Source of the DNA: Sporolactobacillus nakayamae
GTDB taxonomy: Bacteria > Bacillota > Bacilli > Bacillales > Sporolactobacillaceae
Reading direction: 5' to 3'
Assembly: GCF_900113325.1 (NCBI RefSeq)
Contig: NZ_FOOY01000023.1
Span: 1 to 62,734, forward strand
DNA length: 62,734 nucleotides
Under the pieces are notes generated by a model that saw only the letters and a list, made by a program, of their open reading frames with translations, ran no database searches and was not told the DNA's origin. How positions within the stretch are numbered: the first letter of the stretch is position 1; each line of letters opens with the position of its first letter. Shown one piece after another: positions 40,762 through 52,422 of the stretch. The translations under genes were made by a program, and so were the position numbers.

Positions 40762-40950
40762 TTGGCTAAAAAATTGGAAATTACCCTCAAACATAGTGTG
40801 ATCGGACGTCCTGAATCACAACGCGTGACGGTAAGAACGCTTGGCCTTAGAAAAACTTATCAAACAGTTGTGCAAGATGATAATCCGGCAATTCGCGGCA
40901 TGATCAATAAGGTATCCCACCTTTTGGCAGTACGCGAACTTAATGATTGA
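40762..40950 (+). CDS. rpmD: Ribosomal protein uL30
   Basis: The 62-residue product [19 protein letters not shown] ... [22 protein letters not shown] is a typical bacterial uL30. It starts with TTG, preceded by AAGGAGGG, 13 bp after rpsE. Confidence 0.96.
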   Translation: MAKKLEITLKHSVIGRPESQRVTVRTLGLRKTYQTVVQDDNPAIRGMINKVSHLLAVRELND

Positions 40951-40984
40951 TTGTGAACGAAATTGAGAATAAGGAGGTGCCAAG

Positions 40985-41424
40985 ATGAAACTCCATGAAT
41001 TGAAACCAGCTGAAGGTTCTCGGTTTACCCGCAAGAGAGTAGGACGCGGCTACGGTTCAGGACTTGGCAAAACATCTGGTCGAGGACAAAAAGGACAGAA
41101 ATCCCGTTCAGGCGGCAGGGTACGTCTCGGTTTTGAAGGCGGACAGAATCCATTGCTTCAGAGATTGCCAAAGAAGGGCTTTAAAAACCCTACTCGCAAA
41201 ATCTATGCAGTGATTAACGTTGACAAACTGAATCGTTTCGAAGACGGAACAGAAATTACTCCGGAACTGTTGCTTGAAACTCGAGTAATCCGGAAATTGA
41301 ATGATGGCGTTAAAGTTTTGGGTGAAGGCAAGCTTGAAACGAAATTGACAGTTAAGGCGCATAAATTCTCTGCTTCTGCCAAAGAAGCAATTGAAGCTGC
41401 CGGCGGAAACATTGAGGTGATTTG

Positions 41425-41425
<1 letters not shown>
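40985..41425 (+). CDS. rplO: Ribosomal protein uL15
   Basis: An extended 50S assembly protein. The 146-residue product has [20 protein letters not shown], the Gly/Arg-rich loop [20 protein letters not shown] and [17 protein letters not shown]. Its stop codon overlaps the secY start (TGATG). Confidence 0.98.
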
Positions 41426-44148
<2,723 letters not shown>

Positions 44149-44164
44149 GTGAAGGTGATGATTG

Positions 44165-44488
44165 ATGGGTAGTGATCAAGCCCCTTTACCTGTTCCCGGT
44201 CAGCTCGTCCGCGTGCTGAAGGGAAAAGAATCGGGTTCTTATTTTGTCATTGTGCGGCTTATCGATCATCGTTTTGTTGAAATTGCGGATGGTGACAAGA
44301 GAAAGTTTGACAATGCGAAGAAGAAGAACATCAGCCATCTTGAACTTCAATCATATATATCTGTCGAAGTACAGAAAAGTCTGCGCGACATTGGACGCGT
44401 AACAAACGGAAAGCTGCGTTTCGCTATCGCACATTATTTGGATGGAGAAATCAGTAACAAGAGGAAGGGTGAGTCAGCCGATGGCTAA
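44165..44488 (+). CDS. KOW-domain RNA-binding protein (L14e/L6e/L27e-like)
   Basis: A small protein conserved between map and infA in Bacillales. The 107-residue product has [20 protein letters not shown], a KOW fold, then a charged middle ([16 protein letters not shown]). A role in ribosome function is inferred from fold and position only. The ATG at 44165 has AAGGTGATT upstream. The end overlaps infA by 8 bp, so translation is probably coupled. Confidence 0.88.
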   Translation: MGSDQAPLPVPGQLVRVLKGKESGSYFVIVRLIDHRFVEIADGDKRKFDNAKKKNISHLELQSYISVEVQKSLRDIGRVTNGKLRFAIAHYLDGEISNKRKGESADG

Positions 44489-44699
44489 GGAAGATGTCAT
44501 TGAAGTTGAAGGCACCGTTATCGAACCACTGCCAAATGCAATGTTTCGTGTGGAATTGGAGAATGGCCATAAGATTTTAGCTCATGTATCCGGGAAGATT
44601 CGTATGCACTTTATTCGTATCTTACCGGGAGATAAAGTAACGGTCGAGTTGTCGCCATATGATGTGTCACGCGGCCGCATTACGTTCAGGCATAAATAA
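44481..44699 (+). CDS. infA: Translation initiation factor IF-1
   Basis: IF-1 occupies the 30S A site during initiation. The 72-residue OB-fold product [20 protein letters not shown] ... [20 protein letters not shown] is canonical in length and sequence. The ATG lies within the end of the KOW-domain gene. Confidence 0.98.
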   Translation: MAKEDVIEVEGTVIEPLPNAMFRVELENGHKILAHVSGKIRMHFIRILPGDKVTVELSPYDVSRGRITFRHK

Positions 44700-44730
44700 T
44701 TGCTCTGCGGTGTATAAGGAGGGTTCAATA

Positions 44731-44844
44731 ATGAAAGTAAGACCATCAGTAAAGAAAATTTGTGAAAAATGTAAGATTGTCCGCCGTAAAGGTGTTGTCA
44801 TGGTGATTTGTGAAAATCCAAAACATAAACAAAGACAAGGTTAA
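44731..44844 (+). CDS. rpmJ: Ribosomal protein bL36, zinc-binding type
   Basis: A 37-residue zinc-ribbon protein of the 50S. C11, C14, C27 and H32 are all present (CEKC ... CENPKH), so this is the zinc form. AAGGAGGG precedes the ATG. The order infA-rpmJ-rpsM is universal in this group. Confidence 0.97.
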   Translation: MKVRPSVKKICEKCKIVRRKGVVMVICENPKHKQRQG

Positions 44845-44863
44845 AAAGGAGGTGCTCTGACGT

Positions 44864-45229
44864 ATGGCTCGTATTGCAGGTATCGACATTCCAAGAGAAA
44901 AACGCGTGGTTATTTCTCTAACTTACATCTTCGGAATTGGCCCGGCAACAGCTAAGAAAATTTTGGCTGAGGCTAACGTTTCCGAAGACACACGTGTGCG
45001 TGACCTGACTGAAGAAGAACAGACACGCATTCGTGAAGTGGTTGACCACTATCGCGTTGAAGGCGATCTTCGCCGCGAAGTTTCTCTGAATATCAAGAGA
45101 CTTATTGAAATTGGTTCATATAGAGGCATCCGCCACCGCAGAGGTCTGCCGGTTCGCGGACAAAACACAAAAAACAACTCACGTACGCGTAAAGGTCCAA
45201 AGCGTACGATGGCTGGCAAAAAGAAATAA
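44864..45229 (+). CDS. rpsM: Ribosomal protein uS13
   Basis: uS13 bridges to the 50S and contacts P-site tRNA. The 121-residue product has [20 protein letters not shown], the H2TH-like [14 protein letters not shown], and the basic tail [29 protein letters not shown] precedes the ATG. Confidence 0.98.
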   Translation: MARIAGIDIPREKRVVISLTYIFGIGPATAKKILAEANVSEDTRVRDLTEEEQTRIREVVDHYRVEGDLRREVSLNIKRLIEIGSYRGIRHRRGLPVRGQNTKNNSRTRKGPKRTMAGKKK

Positions 45230-45250
45230 GTAAAGGAGGGTTAAACATTT

Positions 45251-45643
45251 ATGGCAAAAGCACAACAACGTACGCGTAAACGCCGGGTTAAAAGAAATGT
45301 CGAAAACGGGGTGGCACATATCCGTTCGACATTCAATAACACAATTGTGACCATTACTGATCCGCACGGAAATGCGATTTCTTGGGCAAGTGCAGGCGGC
45401 CTTGGTTTCAAAGGCTCTAGGAAATCCACTCCTTTCGCGGCTCAAACTGCAGCGGAAGCGGCAGGTAAAAACGCAATGGACAGCGGTATGAAGAGTGTTG
45501 AAGTATCCGTCAAAGGACCAGGTGCCGGTCGTGAAGCCGCAATTCGTGCGCTTCAGGCAGTTGGACTTGAAGTGACCACAATCCGCGACGTTACTCCGGT
45601 TCCTCACAACGGTTGCCGTCCTCCGAAACGTCGTCGCGTTTGA
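45251..45643 (+). CDS. rpsK: Ribosomal protein uS11
   Basis: uS11 forms the 30S platform. The 130-residue product has [39 protein letters not shown] and the C-terminal [25 protein letters not shown] precedes the ATG. A 159-bp spacer with a hairpin separates it from rpoA. Confidence 0.98.
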   Translation: MAKAQQRTRKRRVKRNVENGVAHIRSTFNNTIVTITDPHGNAISWASAGGLGFKGSRKSTPFAAQTAAEAAGKNAMDSGMKSVEVSVKGPGAGREAAIRALQAVGLEVTTIRDVTPVPHNGCRPPKRRRV

Positions 45644-45743
45644 TTGTATAGCTCGCTATTAATCTGTTAATAATGCAACTATGACTAAACGTGTACACCG
45701 ATCTGAGAAGCACGCCGTAAGCCCTATGAAGTGGGTAATTAAA

Positions 45744-45778
45744 CACTTTGGCCAACGCGCGCTGACCAAAGTATCGAC
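45744..45778 (+). promoter_or_regulatory. Hairpin in the rpsK-rpoA spacer
   Basis: ACTTTGG and CCAAAGT pair across a GC-rich loop (CCAACGCGCGCTGA), about 25 nt before the rpoA start. No T tract follows. The 159-bp spacer is long for this operon and may hold a leader or processing site for rpoA. Confidence 0.4.
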
Positions 45779-45802
45779 GTTTTGAAGGAGGGTTTATATT
45801 TG

Positions 45803-46747
45803 ATGATTGAGATCGAAAAGCCAAAGATCGACACGGTTGAAATAGCAGACGACGGAAGTTACGGGAAGTTTGTTGTTGAACCGCTCGAACGTGGATACGG
45901 CACGACTCTGGGTAATTCTTTACGTCGAATTTTACTTTCATCCCTCCCAGGCGCGGCTGTAACAACGGTACAGTTTGACACTGTGCTTCATGAATTTTCT
46001 ACCATTGAAGGCGTTGTGGAAGATGTAACGGCAATCATCCTGAATATCAAAAAGCTTTGCTTGAAGCTTTATTCGGATGAAGAGAAGACATTGGAAATTG
46101 ACGTTCAGAGAGCCGGGAAAGTAACAGCTGCCGATATTGTTCACGACAGTGACGTGGAAATACTGAATCCTGAATTGGAAATTGCGACGCTTGACGAAGG
46201 CGCCCACTTCCATGTGAGAATGATTGCTAAGAAAGGTCGCGGTTATGTACCTGCTGAAGGAAACAAATCCGAAGATCTGCCTATTGCTGTTATTCCGATT
46301 GATTCAATTTACACACCGGTCACACGTGTGAACTATCAAGTGGAGAAGACCAGAGTCGGTCAGGTGGCTAACTACGATAAGCTGACGCTTGATGTCTGGA
46401 CAGATGGAAGCATCCGTCCGGAAGAGGCAATTGCTTTGGGTGCCAAAATTCTGACTGAACATCTTAATATCTTTGTCGGTTTGACTGATCAAGCGCAAAA
46501 AGCTGAGATCATGATCGAGAAAGAAGAGGACAAGAAAGAAAAAGTTCTTGAAATGACGATTGAAGAGCTTGATCTTTCTGTAAGGTCTTACAATTGTTTG
46601 AAACGCGCCGGAATCAATACAGTTCAAGAACTGACCCAGAAGAGTGAAGAAGACATGATGAAGGTTCGGAATCTTGGACGTAAGTCTCTTGAAGAAGTTG
46701 AAGAAAAGCTGCATGACCTTGGCCTTGGGCTGAGAATCGAAGAGTAA
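45803..46747 (+). CDS. rpoA: RNA polymerase alpha subunit
   Basis: The 314-residue product (same length as B. subtilis) has the assembly domain [14 protein letters not shown] ... [20 protein letters not shown] and the C-terminal DNA- and activator-binding domain with [17 protein letters not shown] and [18 protein letters not shown]. The ATG at 45803 is about 12 nt after GGAGGG; an in-frame TTG at 45782 is not conserved. Confidence 0.98.
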   Translation: MIEIEKPKIDTVEIADDGSYGKFVVEPLERGYGTTLGNSLRRILLSSLPGAAVTTVQFDTVLHEFSTIEGVVEDVTAIILNIKKLCLKLYSDEEKTLEIDVQRAGKVTAADIVHDSDVEILNPELEIATLDEGAHFHVRMIAKKGRGYVPAEGNKSEDLPIAVIPIDSIYTPVTRVNYQVEKTRVGQVANYDKLTLDVWTDGSIRPEEAIALGAKILTEHLNIFVGLTDQAQKAEIMIEKEEDKKEKVLEMTIEELDLSVRSYNCLKRAGINTVQELTQKSEEDMMKVRNLGRKSLEEVEEKLHDLGLGLRIEE

Positions 46748-46828
46748 CCAGTTAGTAGACAAGGGATTATTTTTCTTTTTTGCGCAAAAAAGAAAGATTC
46801 AAGGCAGGAATAAAGGAGGTACAAGTAA

Positions 46829-47206
46829 ATGGCATATGCAAAATTGGGCCGGGATTCAGCTGCGAGGAAGGCGCTGTTCCGCGATCTAGCGACCGACTTG
46901 ATTATTAACGAACGCATTCAGACAACGCATTCCAAAGCAAAAGCGCTTCGGCCGATCGTTGAAAAGATGATTACGTTGGCAAAACGTGGTGATCTGCATG
47001 CTCGCCGTCAGGTTGCAGCTTTTGTCCGCAATGAAATTGTGGATCTGGAAGCGGCTAAGGAAGAGCGTCAGGATGCGGTTCAAAAACTGTTTGATGATGT
47101 TGCAAAGCGTTATGCAGAGCGTCAGGGCGGATACACACGTATTCTTAAAGTTGGCCCTCGCAAAGGCGACGGCGCCGAAATGGCAATCATTGAGCTGGTT
47201 AAATAA
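46829..47206 (+). CDS. rplQ: Ribosomal protein bL17
   Basis: Last gene of the alpha operon. The 125-residue product has [40 protein letters not shown] and [29 protein letters not shown] precedes the ATG. A terminator-like hairpin follows. Confidence 0.97.
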   Translation: MAYAKLGRDSAARKALFRDLATDLIINERIQTTHSKAKALRPIVEKMITLAKRGDLHARRQVAAFVRNEIVDLEAAKEERQDAVQKLFDDVAKRYAERQGGYTRILKVGPRKGDGAEMAIIELVK

Positions 47207-47221
47207 TCAGTGTTTTACGAG

Positions 47222-47267
47222 AGGCAGGAGCCGGGTTCGCATGAGCTTGGATTTCTGCCTTTTTTTA
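47222..47267 (+). terminator. rplQ terminator
   Basis: AGGCAG and CTGCCT close a stem that includes inner pairing of GAGCC/GCTT, followed by T7. The rplQ to ecfA1 gap of 311 bp otherwise holds the TTATA palindrome pair and a promoter. Confidence 0.68.
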
Positions 47268-47307
47268 TACTATAAGAAAGTTTAAAATTCAGTGGATTAT
47301 AGTATAA
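47265..47307. promoter_or_regulatory. Paired 11-bp palindromes TTATASTATAA
   Basis: TTATACTATAA (47265-47275) and TTATAGTATAA (47297-47307) are each palindromic around one base, and each is also the exact reverse complement of the other. Their centres are 32 bp apart, about three helical turns. This could be a two-site operator or one long hairpin. No known regulator is recognised. Confidence 0.4.
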
Positions 47308-47381
47308 GTGGTCCGACAATAAGAGACCTTTCGCTAAAGATGCACACGTTCTGCGAAAGTTTTTAAAAGTACAGTTGTCCG

Positions 47382-47410
47382 TTATACTTGTTTTTGAGGG
47401 CGTCTATAAT
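47382..47410 (+). promoter_or_regulatory. Candidate promoter of ecfA1-ecfA2-ecfT
   Basis: TTATAC (47382-47387), 17 bp, TATAAT (47405-47410), about 108 bp before ecfA1. Confidence 0.6.
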
Positions 47411-47517
47411 GCGTTAAGCGAGTAATTTGAGAAGAGAAGAGAGGCGGATAGCCAGTCTATTCGTTTGTACATAGAAGAATAGTCGGCATGCGCGTTCGAG
47501 AGGAGTGGAGGCATTAA

Positions 47518-48357
47518 ATGGAGAAAATCATTGAAGTGAGCGATTTATCTTATCGCTATTCTGACGAGCATCCATTCGTGTTAAAAGATATCAATTTTAC
47601 GGTAAATAAAGGTGAATGGCTGTCAATAGTCGGGCATAACGGTTCGGGGAAATCAACCCTGGCAAAATGTCTAAACGGACTGATCCTGCCGCAAAAAGGG
47701 ACTGTGAAGGTCGGAGGTTACACGACTTCGGATGAAGAGGCCATATGGGAAGTGCGGCGATTAGTCGGGATGGTTTTTCAAAATCCGGACAACCAATTTG
47801 TCGGTGCAACCGTACAGGATGATGTCGCATTTGGTATGGAGAATCATGGCGTATCGCGCGAAGTCATGAAGGAGCGCTTGTCTGAAGCACTGCGTCTTGT
47901 CAAAATGGATGATTTCGCAAAGAGCGAGCCTTACCGTCTTTCCGGCGGACAGAAACAGCGTGTCGCGATCGCAGGAATTGTGGCGCTTCAGCCATTAATT
48001 ATTATCATGGATGAGGCAACGTCAATGCTCGATCCCGAGGGGCGTAAGGAAATTATCCAGACGGTGCGTGCGTTGAATAAAAAGCATCATCTGACCGTAA
48101 TTTCGATCACTCACGACCTTGAAGAGGCCATTCATTCCGATCGTCTGCTTGTCATGAACGAAGGGAAAATGATCCGTGAAGGAAAGCCGCGTGATCTATT
48201 CAAATCGACTGACTTACTTAGAAAAGTAGGGTTGGATTTGCCTTTCACGGTGAAAATGCGTAACGAACTGCGTGCAAAAGGTGTCCCCTTATCGGACACT
48301 GCATTATTCCAGGAAGAGTTGGTGGATGAACTATGGACATTACATTCGAGCAAGTAA
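47518..48357 (+). CDS. ecfA1: ECF transporter ATPase EcfA1
   Basis: One of two ATPases of the energy-coupling-factor transporter, shared by vitamin-specific S components. The 279-residue product has Walker A GHNGSGKST, Q-loop MVFQNPDNQFVG, signature LSGGQKQRV, Walker B IIIMDEATSMLDP and the switch His in SITHDLEEA. GGAGG precedes the ATG. It overlaps ecfA2 by 25 bp. Its place right after rplQ is the standard Firmicute location. Confidence 0.97.
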   Translation: MEKIIEVSDLSYRYSDEHPFVLKDINFTVNKGEWLSIVGHNGSGKSTLAKCLNGLILPQKGTVKVGGYTTSDEEAIWEVRRLVGMVFQNPDNQFVGATVQDDVAFGMENHGVSREVMKERLSEALRLVKMDDFAKSEPYRLSGGQKQRVAIAGIVALQPLIIIMDEATSMLDPEGRKEIIQTVRALNKKHHLTVISITHDLEEAIHSDRLLVMNEGKMIREGKPRDLFKSTDLLRKVGLDLPFTVKMRNELRAKGVPLSDTALFQEELVDELWTLHSSK

Positions 48358-49205
48358 CTCATGTGTATGGCCGAAAGACCCCATTTGAGAAACGAGCCCT
48401 TAATAATGTCAGCATTCACATTCCATCTGGTTCGTTTACATCAATTATCGGTCACACAGGATCGGGCAAGTCGACGCTTGTACAACATATTAATGGAATT
48501 CTAAAGCCTTCTGCAGGGAGAATTACAGTAGGCGATTTTGTCATTCGCGCGAATGAAAAGAAGCAAAATCTTAAAGCGTTGCGGGAAAAAGTAGGTTTTG
48601 TTTTCCAGTACCCGGAACACCAATTGTTTGAAGAGACAATTATTAAAGATGTATGTTTCGGTCCAATGAATTTCGGTGTTTCCGAAGCAGAGGCGACAAA
48701 ACGTGCGGAAGAGTGCCTGCAGCTCGTCGGACTCCCTTCGCAGCTCTGGCATCGTTCGCCTTTTGATCTTAGCGGCGGGCAGATGCGCCGCGTCGCCATC
48801 GCCGGTGTGCTTGCTGTTCGTCCTCAGGTGATTATACTGGATGAACCGACCGCGGGGCTCGATCCAATGGGGAGAGAAGAGATTCTCTCATTGTTTAAAG
48901 ATCTTCATGAACGTTTAAATCTGACGATTGTCATGGTGACACATAACATGAGTGATGCGGCAAACTATTCGGATCAAGTCATCGTCATGGATGGCGGAAA
49001 GCCGCTCATGGCAGGGGCGCCGGAGAGAATATTTTCACAGGTGGATCAGCTGCGAAAAGTCGGTCTCGATATTCCCGAAACGATGGAGTTTCTCAATAGG
49101 TTACTTGATCGAGTGGGAAAAAAGGAGACGATTCCTGCCTTTACGATTAATGAGGCTGCGGATGCGGTTATCAAAATTTTGGGTGGGGTGAAGGATCATG
49201 TTTAA
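48333..49205 (+). CDS. ecfA2: ECF transporter ATPase EcfA2
   Basis: Partner ATPase in the EcfA1-EcfA2 heterodimer. The 290-residue product has Walker A GHTGSGKST, Q-loop FVFQYPEHQLFE, signature LSGGQMRRVAIAG, Walker B VIILDEPTAGLDP and MVTHNMSDA. The aromatic-rich FQYPEHQLFEE is typical for EcfA2. The start lies within ecfA1 and the end overlaps ecfT by 8 bp. Confidence 0.97.
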   Translation: MDITFEQVTHVYGRKTPFEKRALNNVSIHIPSGSFTSIIGHTGSGKSTLVQHINGILKPSAGRITVGDFVIRANEKKQNLKALREKVGFVFQYPEHQLFEETIIKDVCFGPMNFGVSEAEATKRAEECLQLVGLPSQLWHRSPFDLSGGQMRRVAIAGVLAVRPQVIILDEPTAGLDPMGREEILSLFKDLHERLNLTIVMVTHNMSDAANYSDQVIVMDGGKPLMAGAPERIFSQVDQLRKVGLDIPETMEFLNRLLDRVGKKETIPAFTINEAADAVIKILGGVKDHV

Positions 49206-49992
49206 TCTTGTCATCGGCCAGTATGTGCCGCTCGACTCTTACGTACATCGTCTTGATCCCCGTTCGAAGCTAATCAGTGTGTTCCTTTTTGTCATTATTG
49301 TCTTTCTCGCGAATAACTGGTTGACAAACGCGCTTATGGTTCTGTTTTGTCTCGCGGGCATCTTGCTTTCAAAAATGCACTTTTCATTTATTTACAGAGG
49401 TTTGCGTTCTGTATTTATCATTGTATTGATCACTTTTCTATTGAACCTATTTCTTGCGTCCGGGGGAACTGTTCTCTTCAGCTGGGGCTGGCTGCACGTG
49501 ACCACTAATGGTTTGTTTCAGTCAATCTTTATTGCCATTCGTATTCTGGTAATCATTGTTGTTACGACACTGCTCACATTGACCACATCGCCAATCGAAA
49601 TCACCGATGGCATGGAGAGCCTGCTCAAACCATTGAAGAAACTAAAAATGCCGGTTCACGAATTCGCGTTGATGATGTCAATATCCCTGCGCTTTATACC
49701 GACCTTGCTTGAAGAAACTGAGAAAATAATTAAAGCGCAGGCGGCAAGAGGTTCGGATTTTACAAGCGGATCGCTGAAAAGTCGGATCAAGGCCATTGTT
49801 CCGTTGCTGGTGCCGTTGTTCGTTGGCGCATTTAAACGGGCGGAGGATCTGGCGATGGCCATGGAAGCGAGAGGCTATCATGGTGATGTTGGGCGTACCA
49901 AGCTGCATCAACTAAGCTGGACCTGGCGCGACACGTTACTTCTCGCAGCAATCGTTCTGCTCGCGCTTCTGTTGCTGCTGGTTCGAAACTAA
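49198..49992 (+). CDS. ecfT: ECF transporter transmembrane protein EcfT
   Basis: The membrane scaffold that links S components to the ATPases. The 264-residue product has several membrane segments and the two coupling-helix motifs with Ala-Arg-Gly: AQAARGSDFT and AMEARGYHG. No S-component gene is adjacent, in line with the group II ECF arrangement in which S components are scattered. Confidence 0.96.
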   Translation: MFNLVIGQYVPLDSYVHRLDPRSKLISVFLFVIIVFLANNWLTNALMVLFCLAGILLSKMHFSFIYRGLRSVFIIVLITFLLNLFLASGGTVLFSWGWLHVTTNGLFQSIFIAIRILVIIVVTTLLTLTTSPIEITDGMESLLKPLKKLKMPVHEFALMMSISLRFIPTLLEETEKIIKAQAARGSDFTSGSLKSRIKAIVPLLVPLFVGAFKRAEDLAMAMEARGYHGDVGRTKLHQLSWTWRDTLLLAAIVLLALLLLLVRN

Positions 49993-50010
49993 GATAATGC
50001 GGGTGGAATC

Positions 50011-50751
50011 ATGACAAAGATAAAATGTACAGTAGCTTATGACGGTTCGCGGTTTCATGGCTATCAAGTGCAGCCGGGAAAGCGAACGGTACAGAGTGAG
50101 ATACAGGCGGCTCTTGCTCGAATGCATCATGGTCAACTCGTGAAAATTGTCGCGTCAGGGCGGACAGATGCCGGTGTCCACGCGCACGGGCAAGTTTTTC
50201 ACTTTGAGACGCCGCTACGTGTTCCCGAAGATCGTTGGGCTGTTGCCTTAAATAGTCTCCTTCCAGACGACATCTACATCCGTCAGGCAGAAGCAGTGGC
50301 GGATCAGTTTCACGCCCGATATGATGTGAAAAAGAAGGAGTATCGTTACCGTTTGCTCGTGCGGGCGGAACCGGATCTGTTCCGCAGGGCATTTACCACC
50401 CATATAAAACAACCGCTTGACCTGGATGCGATGAATCAAGCGGCAGAAGCGATCATTGGTACACATGATTTTAGTTGTTTTTGCGCTGCGAACACCGAGG
50501 TGAACGATAAGGTGCGAACGATCTATCATTTATCCGTTCAGCAGGAGAAGGATGATGAGACGGTAATTCGTGTTGTCGGCAGCGGATTTTTATATCAGAT
50601 GGTACGCATTATAACAGGTACTTTGCTAGATGTAGGCACGCATAAATTAGATCCAAATCAAGTAGCGGTGATCATTGCCGGACGTGACCGGCAGGCAGCA
50701 TCGGCGACTGCTCCGCCTCAAGGGTTGACACTGTGGCAAGTGACTTATTGA
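50011..50751 (+). CDS. truA: tRNA pseudouridine synthase A
   Basis: TruA makes pseudouridine 38-40 in the tRNA anticodon arm. The 246-residue product has the catalytic motif SGRTDAGVHAHGQ with nucleophile D53, VKKKEYRYRL and the C-terminal FLYQMVRIITGTLLDVG. It follows ecfT by 18 bp, the usual order. Confidence 0.97.
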   Translation: MTKIKCTVAYDGSRFHGYQVQPGKRTVQSEIQAALARMHHGQLVKIVASGRTDAGVHAHGQVFHFETPLRVPEDRWAVALNSLLPDDIYIRQAEAVADQFHARYDVKKKEYRYRLLVRAEPDLFRRAFTTHIKQPLDLDAMNQAAEAIIGTHDFSCFCAANTEVNDKVRTIYHLSVQQEKDDETVIRVVGSGFLYQMVRIITGTLLDVGTHKLDPNQVAVIIAGRDRQAASATAPPQGLTLWQVTY

Positions 50752-50787
50752 AAAATAATGGAATGATCAACAAATTGCTTGGACAGC

Positions 50788-50816
50788 TTGACATTAGGCC
50801 AAGAGTATTATAAGAT
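50788..50816 (+). promoter_or_regulatory. Promoter of rplM-rpsI
   Basis: TTGACA (50788-50793), 17 bp, TAAGAT (50811-50816), 173 bp before the rplM start. Confidence 0.65.
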
Positions 50817-50824
50817 ATACTTCG

Positions 50825-50985
50825 GCATTTCTAATTTGACCACTATTAGCCCCAAAGATATTGGCTCAATTAGATGACTGAAACGGTGAGAGAGTCACGA
50901 CAGTTTTGACTCTCATCTCAGGTGCGGTTGTGGGTCGCGCATGAGACAAGACTATCAATGTTTGATTTGCTTAGAGGAGGAAATA
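50825..50985 (+). promoter_or_regulatory. L13 leader
   Basis: The rplM leader contains a hairpin TGAGAGAGTCA / TGACTCTCATCTCA (50887-50920 region) and the downstream segment GGTGCGGTTGTGGGTCGCG. Firmicute rplM-rpsI operons carry an autoregulatory L13 leader at this place; I assign it by position and resemblance. Confidence 0.55.
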
Positions 50986-50988
50986 AAC

Positions 50989-51426
50989 GTGCGTACAACT
51001 TTTATGGCCAACGCGGCTAATGTTGAGCGCAAATGGCTCGTTGTCGATGCCGAAGGCCAAACGCTTGGTCGCTTGGCAAGTGAAGTGGCAGCCATTCTGC
51101 GCGGGAAAACAAAACCGACTTTTACACCACATGTTGATTGTGGCGACAATGTCATCATTATCAATGCAAACAAAATCGAATTAACCGGCAAGAAATTGCT
51201 GACGAAAAAATACATTCACCACTCCGGTTTCCCAGGTGGTATCAAAGCACGCTCCGCACAAGATATGCGTGCAACACGCGCGCGTGACATGCTTGAAAGA
51301 ACAATCAAGGGCATGCTGCCGCACAACAGTCTCGGAAGAAAAAGTTTCTTGAAACTTCATGTCTATGAAGGCGCGGAACATCCGCATGCCGCACAACAAC
51401 CGGAAGCTTATACGCTTCGCGGTTGA
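50989..51426 (+). CDS. rplM: Ribosomal protein uL13
   Basis: An early 50S assembly protein. The 145-residue product has [40 protein letters not shown] and [21 protein letters not shown] chose the GTG at 50989 because GAGGAGG lies 8 nt upstream and the length equals B. subtilis; the frame is open to an ATG at 50941 but those residues are not conserved and fall in the leader. Confidence 0.97.
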   Translation: MRTTFMANAANVERKWLVVDAEGQTLGRLASEVAAILRGKTKPTFTPHVDCGDNVIIINANKIELTGKKLLTKKYIHHSGFPGGIKARSAQDMRATRARDMLERTIKGMLPHNSLGRKSFLKLHVYEGAEHPHAAQQPEAYTLRG

Positions 51427-51446
51427 TCAGGGAGGGAAAATAGATC

Positions 51447-51839
51447 ATGGCACAAGTTCAATACTACGGCACTGGACGCCGTAAAAGCTCTATCGCTCGC
51501 GTAAGGCTCGTACCGGGCGAAGGCAAAGTTGTCATCAACGGCCGCAGCGCCGATGAATTCTTTAATCTTGAAACACTGCGCACGATTCTGAAGCAACCGC
51601 TCGTTGCTACAGAAACCGAAGGCAGATATGATGTTCTTGTTACTGTAGAAGGCGGCGGCTTCACAGGCCAAGCCGGAGCAATCCGTCACGGCGTTGCCCG
51701 CGCATTGCTGGAAGCTGATCCTGAATACCGCGCTGTTCTGAAGAAAGCCGGATTCCTGACACGTGACCCAAGAATGAAAGAACGTAAGAAATACGGACTC
51801 AAAGGCGCACGTCGCGCACCACAGTTCTCAAAACGCTGA
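51447..51839 (+). CDS. rpsI: Ribosomal protein uS9
   Basis: uS9 has a C-terminal tail that touches P-site tRNA. The 130-residue product has [20 protein letters not shown] and the tail [17 protein letters not shown], ending in the universal Lys-Arg. The 3' end is a known target for tyrosine-integrase elements in Firmicutes, and an integrase relic lies just downstream. Confidence 0.98.
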   Translation: MAQVQYYGTGRRKSSIARVRLVPGEGKVVINGRSADEFFNLETLRTILKQPLVATETEGRYDVLVTVEGGGFTGQAGAIRHGVARALLEADPEYRAVLKKAGFLTRDPRMKERKKYGLKGARRAPQFSKR

Positions 51840-51852
51840 TCTATCAACGTTC

Positions 51853-51888
51853 AAAGGCTCTCAACCTCATCAGTTGGGAGCCTTTTTT
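51853..51888 (+). terminator. rpsI terminator
   Basis: AAAGGCTCTCAAC / GTTGGGAGCCTTT with a 7-nt loop and T6. Ends the rplM-rpsI transcript. Confidence 0.9.
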
Positions 51889-51928
51889 GATGCTGAAAAA
51901 TAGGCCCGTGACGATATTTTGACCATAT

Positions 51929-52147
51929 TTATTTTGATTTTGCATTTTTCATGTAGTCTTCGTACTTTCCGGCTTCCTCGATTTTCACTTTTTCGGCTAC
52001 ATGCGTGTAGATGTTCATTGTCGTTTCCATTCGCCGATGACCAAGAATTTTTTGAGCGGTTTTAACATCAGCTTTTGCAGCTGAATGGAGTAAAAAACAG
52101 CCGTGAACCCATAAGATTATACGGTTTTTGGCTGTTTCTATTTGTCG
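51929..52147 (-). pseudogene. Tyrosine integrase, C-terminal relic
   Basis: A 72-codon open segment with no start codon encodes the end of a phage/ICE-type tyrosine recombinase: ADVKTAQKILGHRRMETTMN followed by IYTHVAEK. The LGH motif and the catalytic Tyr of the T-x-x-x-IYTH box are kept. The upstream HxLRHT box is lost: the sequence passes from VHG to CFLLHSA, suggesting an internal deletion. All catalytic-domain sequence before that is gone. Its position just after the rpsI terminator and its orientation toward rpsI fit an element once integrated at the rpsI 3' end. It is not functional. Confidence 0.85.
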
Positions 52148-52247
52148 TCAACTTGTAGTGGAATAGAGCTTTTTAACCTACCCTAAGAAGATTTTGATTT
52201 TTTTTGAGCGTTAGAAAGTCTTGCCAATGTTACGTTTTAATGGCTAT

Positions 52248-52364
52248 TTACACGAATGGAGTGTCTTTGTTAACTGGTGCATCACTTAATTTAGTTACAG
52301 ATTTGGTTCGTGTTTACAGATAGTCAAATGCATAGTTTTGAACTTCTTTATGTTTCCATTTCAT
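52248..52364 (-). pseudogene. Small broken gene upstream of integrase relic
   Basis: An ATG with a very strong ribosome site (TTAGGAGGGGG, 3 nt before the ATG) starts a 16-codon frame MKWKHKEVQNYAFDYL ending in TAA. The same frame continues after that stop for 21 more sense codons (TRTKSVTKLSDAPVNKDTPF..) to a second stop, so it may be a small gene broken by a nonsense mutation. It has the orientation of the integrase relic. The family is not recognised. The rest of 52148-52422 shows no other signal I can support. Confidence 0.3.
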
Positions 52365-52422
52365 GTGCCCCCTCCTAAAAAATCGTTTCCCCAATTTTTT
52401 TGTGGAATTTTAATAAAGGGAC

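Noticed and set aside
50941-50988. Upstream ATG start for rplM
   Set aside because: The extension lies in the leader, lacks a ribosome site and is not part of the conserved protein; GTG at 50989 has GAGGAGG in front.
52240-52320. Plus-strand 27-codon frame MAIYTNGVSLLTGASLNLVT..
   Set aside because: No ribosome site before the ATG and no recognisable family; it runs antisense to the better supported broken gene on the minus strand.
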